Assembly (NCBI RefSeq): GCF_002632755.1
Contig: NZ_NJAK01000001.1
Coordinates: 1,178,001 to 1,242,000 of the forward strand
Reading direction: 5' to 3'
Length of the DNA: 64,000 nucleotides
DNA from: Xenorhabdus ishibashii
GTDB lineage: Bacteria; Pseudomonadota; Gammaproteobacteria; Enterobacterales; Enterobacteriaceae
Below, in pieces: positions 37,764 through 47,232 of this stretch; within the stretch, counting starts at the first letter, position 1; each line of letters begins with the position of its first letter. The notes beneath the pieces are model-generated. The model was given only the letters and a program-made list of their open reading frames with translations. It made no database searches and was not told the origin of the DNA. Position numbers and translations under genes: made by a program.

Positions 37764-39779
37764 TCAATACCCTATCGCAATGAAGCTGACACCCGCAATG
37801 GCGGCTGAAAAATTCGCACAGAGAGACACGCGCATATGCGATTGACTGATAGCAACCCCATAGGCCGACAAGACATCCGACCCCCAGTTCCCCGACTCTG
37901 AACGAGCGGTGACGACTAACGAAGTACATTCATTAGGGAACGGGACAGGAAATTTAGCAGTGACAACATCATTATCACCGACTGAAATCATACCTGATTG
38001 GATAATAACCCCTGTATCACCGCATTCCCACCATCCATCATTCGATTTGAGCGCTGAACTTTTAGTGATGTCCTCTAATCTCGCCAATGTCCCCGTTTTT
38101 TTAGGGAACCCTAAAACATAGACATTATCTCCGTGTGCATTCCGGCGATATAAATAGAGGTCTCGTGTATCGCTGTTAAAATCCGCCTCAAACGCCAAAT
38201 AATCACTGTTGATATTCGGTTGCGCAAAATTAACACGGGGGTAACTCCCCTTAATGACGACAGATGATTCATTTCCACGGGCGAAATTACCCGCTACCCA
38301 TTTCTTGGGCGCCGCATTGTCCGCCACTTCCTTTGTCCCCGCCAGATTGTTGGAAATGTCGTCCAATGTCGCCAGCATCCCCGCTTTTTTAGGGAACCCT
38401 AAAACATAGACATTATCTCCGTGTGCATTCCGACGATATAAATAGAGGTCTCGTGTATCGCTGTTAAAATCCGCCTCAAACGCCAAATAATCACTGTTGA
38501 TATTCGGTTGCGCAAAATTAACACGGGGATAATTCCCCTTAATGACGACGGATGATTCATCGCCACGGGCGAAACTACCCGCTACCCATTTCTTGGGTGC
38601 CGCATTGTCCGCCACTTCTTTTGTCTCCGCCAGACCGAGAGTAATGTCATCCAGTGTCGCCAACATCCCTGTTTTCTTAGGGAACCCAAGTACATAAACA
38701 TTGTCACTTTGTGAATCCCGACGATACAAATAAAGGTCACGTGTATCACTGTTAAAATCCGCTTCAAATGCCAAATAATCACTATTAATATTGGATTGCA
38801 TAAAATTAACGCGGGGGTAACTCCCCTTAATGACGACGGATGATTCATCGCCACGGGCGAAACTACCCGCTACCCATTTCTTGGGTGCATAATCTTGTTT
38901 AACCTTGCCTAACTCTTCATCCAGTTCAGCAAGGTCACGATCACTCAACGTCCCTTTAGGGCGCAAATCTGAAATATCACCGTTATTATCAATACTGGCA
39001 ACCGCAAAGACATAATGCGGATACCCTGCCGCATCAATGTAGTTTTTCAGGTCATTAGCAGCGGTAATTTTCACTGCAGTTTTCCATTGGCTGACCAAAT
39101 TCCCCTGATAGCTAAAATCGGCATACACACGGGTATTGCGCAGACTATTTAAGGTCTGGTCAAACTTCAGTATCCCACGCAAGCCGCCCACATAGGCCAG
39201 ACCCTTTTTTACCGTGTATTGGTCACCACTGCGGATCACCGCAAAGCCATCACCGAAGAACGCCGCTTCGCCGTAGCTGTCGGTATTGATCAAACGCTGC
39301 ATTTCGTCAATGCCCGTCAAACGCGCGGTAAAATCAATTTGCCACGTTTCCGCCGTAGTGGTAATGGCCGTTTCTTTGGCCGCACCTTCAAACTCCAGCA
39401 AAAAAGAGCGAGTTAGGACATTCCCCTGCAAACCATTGGCGGTCTTGATTTTCTTCTGCGTCGGCGCATGGGTGATCATACCAATGACACCAGAGGCCTT
39501 ATTCAGTAAGCCAATCCAGTTAAAATCAAAATTCCCCACTTCCGTGCCCAGCGTCACGCTATAAGCGACGGCGTTCTCACTGGCAAGCCCCGTTTTATTG
39601 ACCGCCTGACGGTGTACGATATGGCTTTGGGCAGGCAATTTCTCATTACGGTTGATGGGTTGGGCGGGATCTAAATCCGGTACATAAGCAAAGACAAATT
39701 CGTCCAGTACCACGGGATTTCCTGCGGCGACTTGCTGTGCCTTCCAGTTTTCAAAGTCCAGGGTAATCACTGAGGACAT
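37764..39779 (-). CDS. Tail fibre protein with three tandem 96-residue repeats
   Basis: The start at [20 protein letters not shown] has AAGGAA upstream and matches the usual N terminus of P2-like fibres (DUF3751-type baseplate-attachment domain, about residues 1-270); 28 further upstream codons are open but unlikely. Residues about 298-570 are three near-identical units beginning [17 protein letters not shown] and including [20 protein letters not shown]. The C-terminal part (about 575-671, ending SFIAIGY) resembles the gp53-like receptor-binding end. The 671-residue protein should determine host range. The repeat count could change by recombination. Confidence 0.9.
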   Translation of the reverse strand: MSSVITLDFENWKAQQVAAGNPVVLDEFVFAYVPDLDPAQPINRNEKLPAQSHIVHRQAVNKTGLASENAVAYSVTLGTEVGNFDFNWIGLLNKASGVIGMITHAPTQKKIKTANGLQGNVLTRSFLLEFEGAAKETAITTTAETWQIDFTARLTGIDEMQRLINTDSYGEAAFFGDGFAVIRSGDQYTVKKGLAYVGGLRGILKFDQTLNSLRNTRVYADFSYQGNLVSQWKTAVKITAANDLKNYIDAAGYPHYVFAVASIDNNGDISDLRPKGTLSDRDLAELDEELGKVKQDYAPKKWVAGSFARGDESSVVIKGSYPRVNFMQSNINSDYLAFEADFNSDTRDLYLYRRDSQSDNVYVLGFPKKTGMLATLDDITLGLAETKEVADNAAPKKWVAGSFARGDESSVVIKGNYPRVNFAQPNINSDYLAFEADFNSDTRDLYLYRRNAHGDNVYVLGFPKKAGMLATLDDISNNLAGTKEVADNAAPKKWVAGNFARGNESSVVIKGSYPRVNFAQPNINSDYLAFEADFNSDTRDLYLYRRNAHGDNVYVLGFPKKTGTLARLEDITKSSALKSNDGWWECGDTGVIIQSGMISVGDNDVVTAKFPVPFPNECTSLVVTARSESGNWGSDVLSAYGVAISQSHMRVSLCANFSAAIAGVSFIAIGY
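38103..38890 (-). repeat. 288-bp tandem repeat in the tail fibre gene
   Basis: The word AGGGAACCC recurs at 38103, 38391 and 38679, exactly 288 bp apart, within long near-identical stretches. The two left copies differ by few bases; the right one is more diverged and partial (about 212 bp). The unit equals 96 codons, so gain or loss of a unit keeps the frame. Confidence 0.9.
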
Positions 39780-39792
39780 CTTTTTTATTTCC

Positions 39793-40449
39793 TTATAATG
39801 AGGCACCGTAGGTGACGTTCGGTGCATGGCTTTCCTTGAGGCTGGCACTGTCACAGACGGCAACGCCTGCGATATGCCCTACTTTTATTAATAATGGCGG
39901 GGTCGGGATGGCAGCGGCATAAGTGCAATAGTCTGCGCCCATGCTCCCCACTCGCATCAACAACTGATTTTTCGCTATCACTTCAAAACGGTAGCGACGA
40001 CAAGTGCGCCCGTACTGGCGGATGATATTCATCAGCAAATCGGGGTTAGCCGCTATCTGGCCGTCACTGAGGCGCAAAATAATCACATCCCAGTCAATGC
40101 CCGGCTGGCGTTCCAGTAATTCCACATACCCCACGCCCAGTCGTTCAAAAATGGCAATAAATCCGGCGATGCTGCCGGCATCTTTGGCATTGATAAACGC
40201 GTACTTTACCCGCTTGCGAAACAACGGCAGCGGTTCACCGTTAAAGCGCCGGATATCACGCTGGTACGCCAGCATCGACAACAGCGCCTCTGAGCAGGTT
40301 TCTGCGTCCAGTTGGGCGAGCGGCCATTTAAGCCAGCCGTAAACCTGTGTCCAGAATGCCCGCGCCGCGCCCAATAATTTGGCAGGTTCGCCCTTGTCCA
40401 TCCAGGAGGGCAGAGCCAGCCGCTTAAGGCGTTCCTTAAACGCTGCCAT
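39793..40449 (-). CDS. Tail protein I (gpI-like baseplate protein)
   Basis: The 218-residue protein lies between the baseplate J-like gene and the fibre, the P2 order J-I-H. Recognisable segments are RAFWTQVYGWLKWPLAQLD, LSMLAYQRDIRRFNGEPL and FRKRVKYAFINAKDAGS, like the gpI family. The last 50 residues (YAAAIPTPPLLIKVGHIAGV) probably contact the fibre. It overlaps the J-like gene by 14 bp. Confidence 0.88.
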   Translation of the reverse strand: MAAFKERLKRLALPSWMDKGEPAKLLGAARAFWTQVYGWLKWPLAQLDAETCSEALLSMLAYQRDIRRFNGEPLPLFRKRVKYAFINAKDAGSIAGFIAIFERLGVGYVELLERQPGIDWDVIILRLSDGQIAANPDLLMNIIRQYGRTCRRYRFEVIAKNQLLMRVGSMGADYCTYAAAIPTPPLLIKVGHIAGVAVCDSASLKESHAPNVTYGASL

Positions 40450-41626
40450 TTTTCACCTCCACAGACAACGATTGCAGCCGGGGCACACTCAGCTCACTGA
40501 GAATGTCACCCAATGAAAAGGTCAGGGATTCAATCTCAGTGAATTCACGGTGTAGCTCACGCCCCAGATTGGAAAAAGAAAAGCGTGAGTACGGCCACGT
40601 TTTTTTAACCGGGTAATCCGTATTTTCCCGAAAGGCGCAGCGGATCAGGTTGCTGACATCCGTTTTAAGTGTCGCTATCTGTTCCTGGCTGTAGTTCGCC
40701 CTGTTCGCCACAAACAGCGTCACGGTTAGCGCGTGATGGGTTTCCGGCATGGGCAGGCATTGCATATCATCGCCATGCCCGTGATGCCCCTGATTGGTGA
40801 TGTAATCGTTAACCGCCTCAATAAACGGCTGGCTAATTACCCCTGAATCCAGCAACAGATACGCATTGGCGGTGCCTGCCCCACGAGGTGCATCATGCAG
40901 AAAGAAGATGCGATCAATGCTCAACCCCGCAACAGTGGCAATCATGCCGCGGTAAACCGCATCGGTATGGTAGTGACCGACGAGGTTATATTGGTTGCGG
41001 CAACGGTCGCGCAAATCATCATCGGATTCCGCATCCGCGCCGGGGGTTAACAGCCAGCCTTCTTCATTCTGCACCCGCGCAATCCCGGAAACGGCCACAG
41101 GCAAAATGCGAAAATAACCGGGTGCCAGATTGAATGCGCCGCCTGCCACTTCGGCCGTCACAGGCAACAAAGCACTGCTGACCCCTTCGGCCATCACAAC
41201 ACTTTCTGTGGTGCTGACCCGGTAGATCTCGCCATTAATGCGCTCAGTCTGGATCACCGTTCCAGCGGGCACAGTCACCGCCGAAGCGCCCGCCGATTTG
41301 TAAAAACGGATCACACCTTGCGCGGCGGAAGCGGGTTTGCGTTTCAGGTTTACGCCCCACGCGAACATATCCAGCCATGAACCTGATGCGCTCGCCAGAT
41401 ACATATTTTTCAGCGTCACGTTGATTAACGCCTCTTTCAGCCACAGCACCGGGCGCGTGACAATGGTATTAATCAGCCGCCAGAACGGGGACATACGCGA
41501 GGTGTTGGTCACCAAACCCGCGTCATCTACAACCCTGGCAAAAGCGGCGGTGATTTCGGTTTCCGTGGTCGGCATCCCGCTGTCACGCAAGATCTTCTCA
41601 TAATCTATCGTCGGTTTAGTGTCCAT
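40436..41626 (-). CDS. Baseplate J-like protein
   Basis: The 396-residue protein is of the baseplate J family, forming the wedge of the contractile tail. Typical features are an N-terminal helical part with SRMSPFWRLINTI, the beta-rich RFYKSAGASAVTVPAGTVI segment near residue 105, and the central GADAESDDDLRDRCRNQYN motif near residue 205. I start at MDTKPTIDYEK (ATG); the frame is open three codons further to a GTG. It overlaps the upstream DUF2590-like gene by 11 bp. Confidence 0.92.
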   Translation of the reverse strand: MDTKPTIDYEKILRDSGMPTTETEITAAFARVVDDAGLVTNTSRMSPFWRLINTIVTRPVLWLKEALINVTLKNMYLASASGSWLDMFAWGVNLKRKPASAAQGVIRFYKSAGASAVTVPAGTVIQTERINGEIYRVSTTESVVMAEGVSSALLPVTAEVAGGAFNLAPGYFRILPVAVSGIARVQNEEGWLLTPGADAESDDDLRDRCRNQYNLVGHYHTDAVYRGMIATVAGLSIDRIFFLHDAPRGAGTANAYLLLDSGVISQPFIEAVNDYITNQGHHGHGDDMQCLPMPETHHALTVTLFVANRANYSQEQIATLKTDVSNLIRCAFRENTDYPVKKTWPYSRFSFSNLGRELHREFTEIESLTFSLGDILSELSVPRLQSLSVEVKNGSV

Positions 41627-41951
41627 GCCCCACACTCACACTCAGGCGGCCAAAATCATAGGTTTCCGCCGTGATCCACAATTGAGTCGGCGACTCTTCG
41701 TTAATGATGACCGTACCCGGAATAATCCGCTCGTCGTCTTCGACCAGAATTTCTATTTGGGTGCGAATGTCCGCGCGCAGGGTTGGGCTGCGCTCTGCCA
41801 CCAGTTCTGTGGCAAGGCCGCTTTCCAGAATGGCATGAACACAATCCTGACCGACTGATACGCGGTTATGGCAAAATTGCGGCTCATTGCCTGAGTTGAG
41901 CGTGAAATTACCGCCCGTGATCAATAAATCAATGTATTTCGGCTCATCCAT
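41616..41951 (-). CDS. DUF2590-like baseplate protein (gpW/gp25 position)
   Basis: The 111-residue protein begins MDEPKYIDLLITGGNFTLN and has QDCVHAILESGLATELVAERSPTLRADIRTQIE, which resembles the gp25-like lysozyme-fold wedge proteins used in contractile tails. Position before J corresponds to gpW in P2. I assign DUF2590 from memory of HP1-like phages. It overlaps the tape measure stop by 8 bp. Confidence 0.8.
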   Translation of the reverse strand: MDEPKYIDLLITGGNFTLNSGNEPQFCHNRVSVGQDCVHAILESGLATELVAERSPTLRADIRTQIEILVEDDERIIPGTVIINEESPTQLWITAETYDFGRLSVSVGHGH

Positions 41952-44052
41952 AAGCCACCTGTTCCCATTCCGTCAGTTGTGCCGGTGTGACGTTGCCCTT
42001 AACATTCAGCGTCACATTTTCAATCCGGCGACTGTTATCCGTGATAGTCTGTGAATTTGTTGTCACCGCTTTCATCAGACCCTGCTTGCCAATGCCCTGC
42101 TTTTTCCCGCCCGTTAATACGCCCCCGCTTTCGGGCGGCTGAATGGCTTTCACTGGCTGAGGTATTGCTTGAGGCTGTCCCTGCAAAATCCCGCTGGGTG
42201 GGGCTACCAGTTTCTGGGTATTTTCCCCTATACCCTGTACCTGCGCCGCCGCTGTTCCGGTCGGTTCGGTGACCGTTTTCTCAATGGCCTGGGTTTCAAT
42301 ATTCACGCCCGGAATGTAGTTCAATTTGTCGATAATCCAATTATAGGCTTCGCCAAATGATCCTTTCAGCCAGTCCCATAAGCCACTAAAGAGATTGCTG
42401 ACACTGTCCACCATGCCGGAAAAGGTGTCGGCCAGTGAAAAGTTGCTGAACCAGTTACAGAGGTTATCCCACGCCTCGCCAATCCAGGCAAAAACCTGAC
42501 TAAAGATCTCCCCGACCCATTGCACACAGGCTGCTACCACCTTAAACGCTGTCGTGTTCATGATGGCCGCCTTGATGGTATCCCAATGCTTAATCAGCAG
42601 ATAAATGCCGACAGCCAGCAACGCAATAGCGGCAATAATCAGTAAGATCGGCCAGGTCATAAAACTGAATGAGATACCCGCTAACATGGCCTGCATACGA
42701 ACAGCCATCAATGTATTACGTAATATTCTCAGTCCGACGCTCCATACGGTCACCGCACCATTGCACAGCCAGACTGCCGCCGTCCACAGTTTCATCACCA
42801 GCGTACAGGCGACCCAAATGCCCTTAAGGCCAACCCAGATAAATTTAGCCACGCCCATCACGATATTGGCAATCGCCCCTGCGGCGGCAAAACTCAGAAA
42901 CCCCAACGTGATATAACCGAGCCAACGGGCAATATTGGGAAACAGCTTCAGCCAGCGCACCAGTATCTGGCTGGCATTCGCCATCTTGTTGACCAGGGGG
43001 GCAATCACCGGTAACAGGGTTGAGCCAATGGCAATACGGATATTTTCCCAAATCGCCTGCAACCGTTCCCACGGATTTGCCATCAGTTCGGCCATTTCAC
43101 GGGTGCGTTTCATGCCATCGTTCGCCCCCAGTGCCGTCATATTCTTACGCAGCACATCGACATTGCCGTAGAGCTGCTTGATTACTATGGCAGAATCACC
43201 AAAGGCTTCCTCGATTTCCGCCTGCGCTTTCAGGTTGCCTTCAATGCTCTTGCCGTATTTGCCCTGGAGCTTTTCCAGCATTTCCGGCATGGATAACAAC
43301 TTGCCGGAGGCATTGGTGAAACTTAACCCCAGTTTTTTGCCGCTGGCTTCTGCGTTCGTGATAAACGACTCATAGGCACCACTGGCTTCACCGCCCAGCG
43401 AGCGATTCAGTTCCCCCAGTACCGCCAACTGTTCATCAATCCCGACCCCAAACTGGGTTCCGGCCGCCCGTGCCCCTTCCATCAGGTCGGCAATGTCGGT
43501 CATGGATGTGCCGAATGTTTTCGACATCATCACGGCCTTGCCGGCCAGTTCCTCAGCAAACTTGAGATGCCCGACCTCGTTAGCCTGGCTGGCAAACTGG
43601 GTGAACATTTTCCCCATGTAAGCGCTGGCATCACTGCCACTGGATTTCAGGGCGGCGGCGGTTGTATTGGCAATATTCGTCATCTGGGGCAGATCGCTTT
43701 GTGACAGCCCGCCGATCGCCTTGCTGATTTCCGATGCCGACTGCACAAACTCAATGGACGATTTGCCATACAGGGAACTAAACGTCATGGCGTCTTTGGC
43801 AACCTTATCCATCACGCTGCTGTCAATGCCCTGCAAAGACGCTGATTTCAACGCCTCGTCCATTTCAATGGCCGGATCAAGAAAGCCTTTGACAGACCAG
43901 AACGAGGCGGCCAATCCCGCCCCGCCCACGGCCAGTTTTCCAAATGCATCCTGCGACGACTGGGCAAACCCGGACACCGCCGCTTTGGCTTTTGCCAGCG
44001 GTTGTGTGATCTTATCAATCAGGCTTAAGGTAAAATCTAATTGCCCACTCAT
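41944..44052 (-). CDS. Tail tape measure protein
   Basis: The 702-residue protein sets tail length. It has the TP901-type N-terminal region (KAKAAVSGFAQSSQDAFGKLA, VSEISKAIGG-like repeats, about residues 15-330), a large hydrophobic middle (about 345-490) with several membrane-like helices, Trp-rich repeats (CNWFSNFSLADTFSGMVDSV), and a Gln/Pro-rich C terminus. The start ATG overlaps the stop of the frameshifted chaperone product (CCATGAGT), so translation is coupled. Confidence 0.92.
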   Translation of the reverse strand: MSGQLDFTLSLIDKITQPLAKAKAAVSGFAQSSQDAFGKLAVGGAGLAASFWSVKGFLDPAIEMDEALKSASLQGIDSSVMDKVAKDAMTFSSLYGKSSIEFVQSASEISKAIGGLSQSDLPQMTNIANTTAAALKSSGSDASAYMGKMFTQFASQANEVGHLKFAEELAGKAVMMSKTFGTSMTDIADLMEGARAAGTQFGVGIDEQLAVLGELNRSLGGEASGAYESFITNAEASGKKLGLSFTNASGKLLSMPEMLEKLQGKYGKSIEGNLKAQAEIEEAFGDSAIVIKQLYGNVDVLRKNMTALGANDGMKRTREMAELMANPWERLQAIWENIRIAIGSTLLPVIAPLVNKMANASQILVRWLKLFPNIARWLGYITLGFLSFAAAGAIANIVMGVAKFIWVGLKGIWVACTLVMKLWTAAVWLCNGAVTVWSVGLRILRNTLMAVRMQAMLAGISFSFMTWPILLIIAAIALLAVGIYLLIKHWDTIKAAIMNTTAFKVVAACVQWVGEIFSQVFAWIGEAWDNLCNWFSNFSLADTFSGMVDSVSNLFSGLWDWLKGSFGEAYNWIIDKLNYIPGVNIETQAIEKTVTEPTGTAAAQVQGIGENTQKLVAPPSGILQGQPQAIPQPVKAIQPPESGGVLTGGKKQGIGKQGLMKAVTTNSQTITDNSRRIENVTLNVKGNVTPAQLTEWEQVAYG

Positions 44053-44506
44053 GGTTCACCCTTGAACGCCAATGCAATGCCGTTTGCCGTCGCAATACGC
44101 ATATTTTCCCAATAACGATTATCCAGCCAAATAGCACGGGCTAAATTTTCCGTATTATCTTTTTCATTCGGTAAATAATGACGGCGTAATATTAAAGCCT
44201 GTTCAAATAAACTCGAATCAATCGCCTTAACCCGTGTATTTAGTTTTTTATTTCGATGTCCAGTTTAGGCGCATATTCTGAATTGACGCGTTCTACAATC
44301 TGCATCGCGGCACCGGGAATTTGCAGGAACTCATCCAGCACGGCTTTAGACGCAGGCTGCACAATACGGCGCAAATACGTGACAATGGGCGCAATCTTAT
44401 TATCCAGTGTCATATCATTAATCATGCTGTTATAGGCAATAATATTCGGTTCAAATTGAATTTCCGTTTCACCAATCATTAAGGTGATAATTTTATTTTC
44501 TTTCAT
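44049..44506 (-). CDS. Tail assembly chaperone, short form and -1 frameshift long form
   Basis: The zero-frame product (44240-44506, 88 residues, starting MKENKIITLMIGETEIQ) is a P2 gpE/HP1-like tail chaperone. Its stop codon comes directly after the slippery heptamer A AAA AAC. A -1 slip there continues through CTA AAT ACA for about 64 more codons (LNTRVKAIDSSLFEQALILR, then NTENLARAIWLDNRYW) and stops at 44049, overlapping the tape measure start. The extension has no plausible start of its own. The pair corresponds to E and E+E' of P2 and G/GT of lambda, which coat the tape measure during tail assembly. Confidence 0.85.
44243..44249 (-). promoter_or_regulatory. Programmed -1 ribosomal frameshift site
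   Basis: On the minus strand the zero frame reads GAA ATA AAA AAC TAA. The heptamer A AAA AAC fits XXXYYYZ, allows both tRNAs to re-pair after a one-base backward slip, and is followed at once by the zero-frame stop. Confidence 0.85.
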
Positions 44507-44999
44507 GAGTTAATTCCTTTCGTTTATTAATTTCATCCACTAATTGATTATGCCGGGCGGCGCAATGGCCATAGAGTTGGATATAATCAATTAAAATATT
44601 GGCTAAATTATTTCCGGTCATTCCCGCCAGTCGGGGTAACCGTTCCTGACAGGTTGTCAGTAAGTTTTCCTGATACGGCTCGTTCAATACGGTCGGCTGT
44701 CTCGTTGTACATCCTGACAAACTCAGGGCTAACGCACACAGCAGTAAAAACAGGCTTAACCACCTCAGTACGTATTTCTCTGGGGCAGCATGGGCGATCT
44801 CCTCCAGTTTACCTTCCAATTGCCGGGCGGCGGCGCTGGAAATGGCCTGCAATTCTTGCCGGAGGGTCTGTCCGGTTTTCGCCGCTGCCCGCGTGATGTT
44901 CAGTTCCATGCTGTCACGGTAATAATGGTTAACGCGCCAGCCCGCAACGAACGCCAATGCCACGATGAGGAAATAGAGCATCCGCACCTTGAGCATCAT
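44493..44999 (-). CDS. Fused spanin: i-spanin N terminus joined to o-spanin by frameshift
   Basis: The 168-residue frame begins as an inner-membrane spanin (MMLKVRMLYFLIVALAFVAG, then a periplasmic coiled coil to about residue 72) and after APEKYV runs into WLSLFLLLCALALSLSGCTT, the signal and lipobox of an outer-membrane spanin, followed by the usual Rz1-like tail. The true end of the i-spanin is visible one frame over (TEVVKPVFTAVCVSPEFVRM, ending at 44608). The o-spanin's own ATG (44791) is embedded as normal but now meets TGA after eight codons. One missing base near 44770 explains both. Lysis may be impaired unless the fusion works. Confidence 0.8.
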   Translation of the reverse strand: MMLKVRMLYFLIVALAFVAGWRVNHYYRDSMELNITRAAAKTGQTLRQELQAISSAAARQLEGKLEEIAHAAPEKYVLRWLSLFLLLCALALSLSGCTTRQPTVLNEPYQENLLTTCQERLPRLAGMTGNNLANILIDYIQLYGHCAARHNQLVDEINKRKELTHERK

Positions 45000-45334
45000 T
45001 TCACCCCGTTATGTGAGAGCGAAAAATGGTTACCATCCGGTCGGGAAAAGCGCCCGCCCCATGTGCCGCCAAGGGATTCCCAATATTCCCCCAATGGCAA
45101 GTATGTCTCACTGCGGGTCTGGTATTTGCCCTGGATAAACAGGTTAAGATCAACCGCCAGCCGCTGGGTATGCAGGCTATTGGCAATGCCCGTCCCTTTT
45201 TGCATGTTCAGCTTCGACTGCTCCGGTGTCCGGTAGGCTTCCCCAAACGTCACGCGATAGCCGTGTTCGTCCGCCCATAAGATCAATTGGGCAACCAGTA
45301 CGGCAAATAACTGCTGTTTTTCACTCAGTGTCAT
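44996..45334 (-). CDS. Endolysin, M15 L-Ala-D-Glu peptidase type
   Basis: The 112-residue enzyme cleaves the peptidoglycan stem peptide at lysis. It begins MTLSEKQQLFAVLVAQLILWA and has the zinc ligands of the VanY/M15 fold in SLHTQRLAVDLNLF (His and Asp, about residues 54-61) and DGNHFSLS (His, about 103), with the conserved WESLGGTWGGRF between. It has no signal peptide and depends on the holin. It overlaps the holin gene by 14 bp and the spanin gene by 4 bp. Confidence 0.92.
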   Translation of the reverse strand: MTLSEKQQLFAVLVAQLILWADEHGYRVTFGEAYRTPEQSKLNMQKGTGIANSLHTQRLAVDLNLFIQGKYQTRSETYLPLGEYWESLGGTWGGRFSRPDGNHFSLSHNGVK

Positions 45335-45623
45335 TTTTTAACTTCCCTGTTAACCAGGCGCTGCCGCGCTTGCGTAACCAAACCTCAATAAGCTGGTAGC
45401 CGGCAATACCCAATGCGCTGCCAATCCCCGTCACCGCTATCGGGCTGATACCTGGCCACCAAATTAACAAGGCACCAGCCATCACCGACACCGCCGAACC
45501 GAGGATCACGCGACCGATAAACAGCCGTAACGTAATGGGTTCGTGGCCGGTCAGCATTTTGCCTAACGCAATCAGTGCCCCCAATAGCACCAGCGTGACA
45601 AAGGTCTTTTCATGTTCTTCCAT
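45321..45623 (-). CDS. Holin
   Basis: The 100-residue membrane protein has three hydrophobic helices (about residues 8-24, 35-53 and 59-80) and a basic C-terminal tail RKRGSAWLTGKLK, as in class I holins. It directly precedes the endolysin and spanin genes, so it should form the inner-membrane pore that times lysis. The lysis cassette sits between the tail tube and the tail chaperone genes, the HP1-type arrangement. Confidence 0.88.
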   Translation of the reverse strand: MEEHEKTFVTLVLLGALIALGKMLTGHEPITLRLFIGRVILGSAVSVMAGALLIWWPGISPIAVTGIGSALGIAGYQLIEVWLRKRGSAWLTGKLKNDTE

Positions 45624-45635
45624 GAACTGCCATCC

Positions 45636-46091
45636 CTAGCCAATCAGGCTTTGAGTCAATTCCGCTTCCAGATAGGGAATGCCATTGATACGCACAAAGT
45701 CGGGTGACGTCACCACAAACTTGACTTTGTGGGTCATGACACTGCCCCCTTTCGGGTCGACATCCAGAATATCGCTGACAATCAGTTTGCAACCATAAGC
45801 TTCGACCTTGATCTCTTCATTGCCTGCCTTGGCATACCACATCAGGTCAACGGGCTGAATGCCGCGCCATGATCCGGCTGAACGCGCTTTAGCAGTCACG
45901 ATTTCCAGATATTTGGTGCTGAGTTCAATTTCCCCTTCCGCTGCCACATCACCGGCAATATAGCCATCCGGTACACCCTGCGTCTGGGCGGCAGCAGTAT
46001 TATCCGTAATAGACAGGTTGACCTTTTCCGCATGAACCAGATCCCCATCCATATTAAAATCTATCGACTGGCCTGAAATACGTTGGCTCAT
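45636..46091 (-). CDS. Tail tube protein (DUF2597-like)
   Basis: The 151-residue protein follows the sheath gene and fits the tail tube of HP1-like phages: it begins MSQRISGQSIDFNMDGDLVH and is beta-rich throughout (VNLSITDNTAAAQTQG, GEIELSTKYLEIVTAKA, GGSVMTHKVKFVVTSPDFV). Its ATG overlaps the sheath stop (ATGA). The family name is from memory; the role follows from position. Confidence 0.85.
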   Translation of the reverse strand: MSQRISGQSIDFNMDGDLVHAEKVNLSITDNTAAAQTQGVPDGYIAGDVAAEGEIELSTKYLEIVTAKARSAGSWRGIQPVDLMWYAKAGNEEIKVEAYGCKLIVSDILDVDPKGGSVMTHKVKFVVTSPDFVRINGIPYLEAELTQSLIG

Positions 46092-47209
46092 GCGCTTTTC
46101 TCCAGATTGCTATCCAGCAACAGACTGACCGAAATCCCTTTCGGGCATTCGTAGGTGCGGATAGTGATATAAATTTCCACCGTGTTTTTATTCCGCCATG
46201 TAATAGTGATATCGCCCTCTTTCGGCGACTTCACTTCGCCGGGGAACGTCACCCCGTTAATGTCGGTACTACGTGACATTTCACGTAACGTGCGGGCAAA
46301 GTAAGCCTGATGTGCGGCGACGCTGCCCGGCGTACTGTTTAAGCTGCGGTCAGCAATTTTAGCAATCGCTTGTAACCGCACCCTGCGTGCCACTTTATCG
46401 ACGACACGCAAATTTTCGATGCTCTGATAGTCCCCGCCTTCCACGTCCAGAGTGCGGCCATCTGACCAGTACAACCCGTCATAATCGGGATACCACATCG
46501 GCACGCTGAAACGCAGTTTTTCCAGTGCCTGCAAGGTAGCCAGATCAATCGGCTGGCCTGTACCATCCAACGGAAAATCGGTTGACCCTAAATCCATCAC
46601 GGCACCTGTCTGTACCCGTGCGGGACTGTCAGCCACCGTGACGGCACGGTTGCATAAACGCCCGGCCAGTACGCCTGCCTCATTGCCCCACAGGCACGGC
46701 ACCAACTGCACTGAGGGCACAGCCTCACCCTTTTGCAATTCCGCCAGTCGGTTAACATAATCCGTCCACGGCTCTTTGGATTGCGGACTATCCACGGCCA
46801 GGATCGCCCATTGCCAGCGGCCAAACCTGGCGATGGTGTTGGCACGCAAGGTTTGTGCTGCCTTGATCATGGCTTTATTGGCACCGACCGTCAGGACATA
46901 GCCCTCAACGCTGGCAACCGTCTGCGCCGCGGTCACGGCCTCGATAAACGCCAGTTCATCCGCCGTTTCGGGCAGGATATGGACATAGCCCGACCAGTTT
47001 TGCCCCGCATTTGCCATCGCTGCCAGGACATGGCGTTTGAGCGCGGTGTTTGCTGTGCCCAATACTGAATCAAAGTCCGTCTGGGTATTGACGGCAATCG
47101 TCTTTCCTGCGTTAATTTTGCCTGTCCCGATGAACAGCAATACCCGCTCAATCTCCCGTGTTTCGCCTTGCAGTTGGTTAACCTGGTTAACCTGAACATG
47201 TGGCCACAT
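46088..47209 (-). CDS. Contractile tail sheath protein (DUF2586-like)
   Basis: The 373-residue protein precedes the tube gene. Segments such as ERVLLFIGTGKINAGKTIAV, YWSDGRTLDVEGGDYQSIEN and LRVVDKVARRVRLQAIAKIA match my memory of the HP1-type sheath family, with the conserved C-terminal domain pattern of sheath proteins (ITITWRNKNTVEIYITIRTY). The start has AAGGAA nine bases upstream. It overlaps the tube gene by four bases. Confidence 0.88.
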   Translation of the reverse strand: MWPHVQVNQVNQLQGETREIERVLLFIGTGKINAGKTIAVNTQTDFDSVLGTANTALKRHVLAAMANAGQNWSGYVHILPETADELAFIEAVTAAQTVASVEGYVLTVGANKAMIKAAQTLRANTIARFGRWQWAILAVDSPQSKEPWTDYVNRLAELQKGEAVPSVQLVPCLWGNEAGVLAGRLCNRAVTVADSPARVQTGAVMDLGSTDFPLDGTGQPIDLATLQALEKLRFSVPMWYPDYDGLYWSDGRTLDVEGGDYQSIENLRVVDKVARRVRLQAIAKIADRSLNSTPGSVAAHQAYFARTLREMSRSTDINGVTFPGEVKSPKEGDITITWRNKNTVEIYITIRTYECPKGISVSLLLDSNLEKSA

Positions 47210-47232
47210 AAATTATTCCTTTATTGAGGCGC

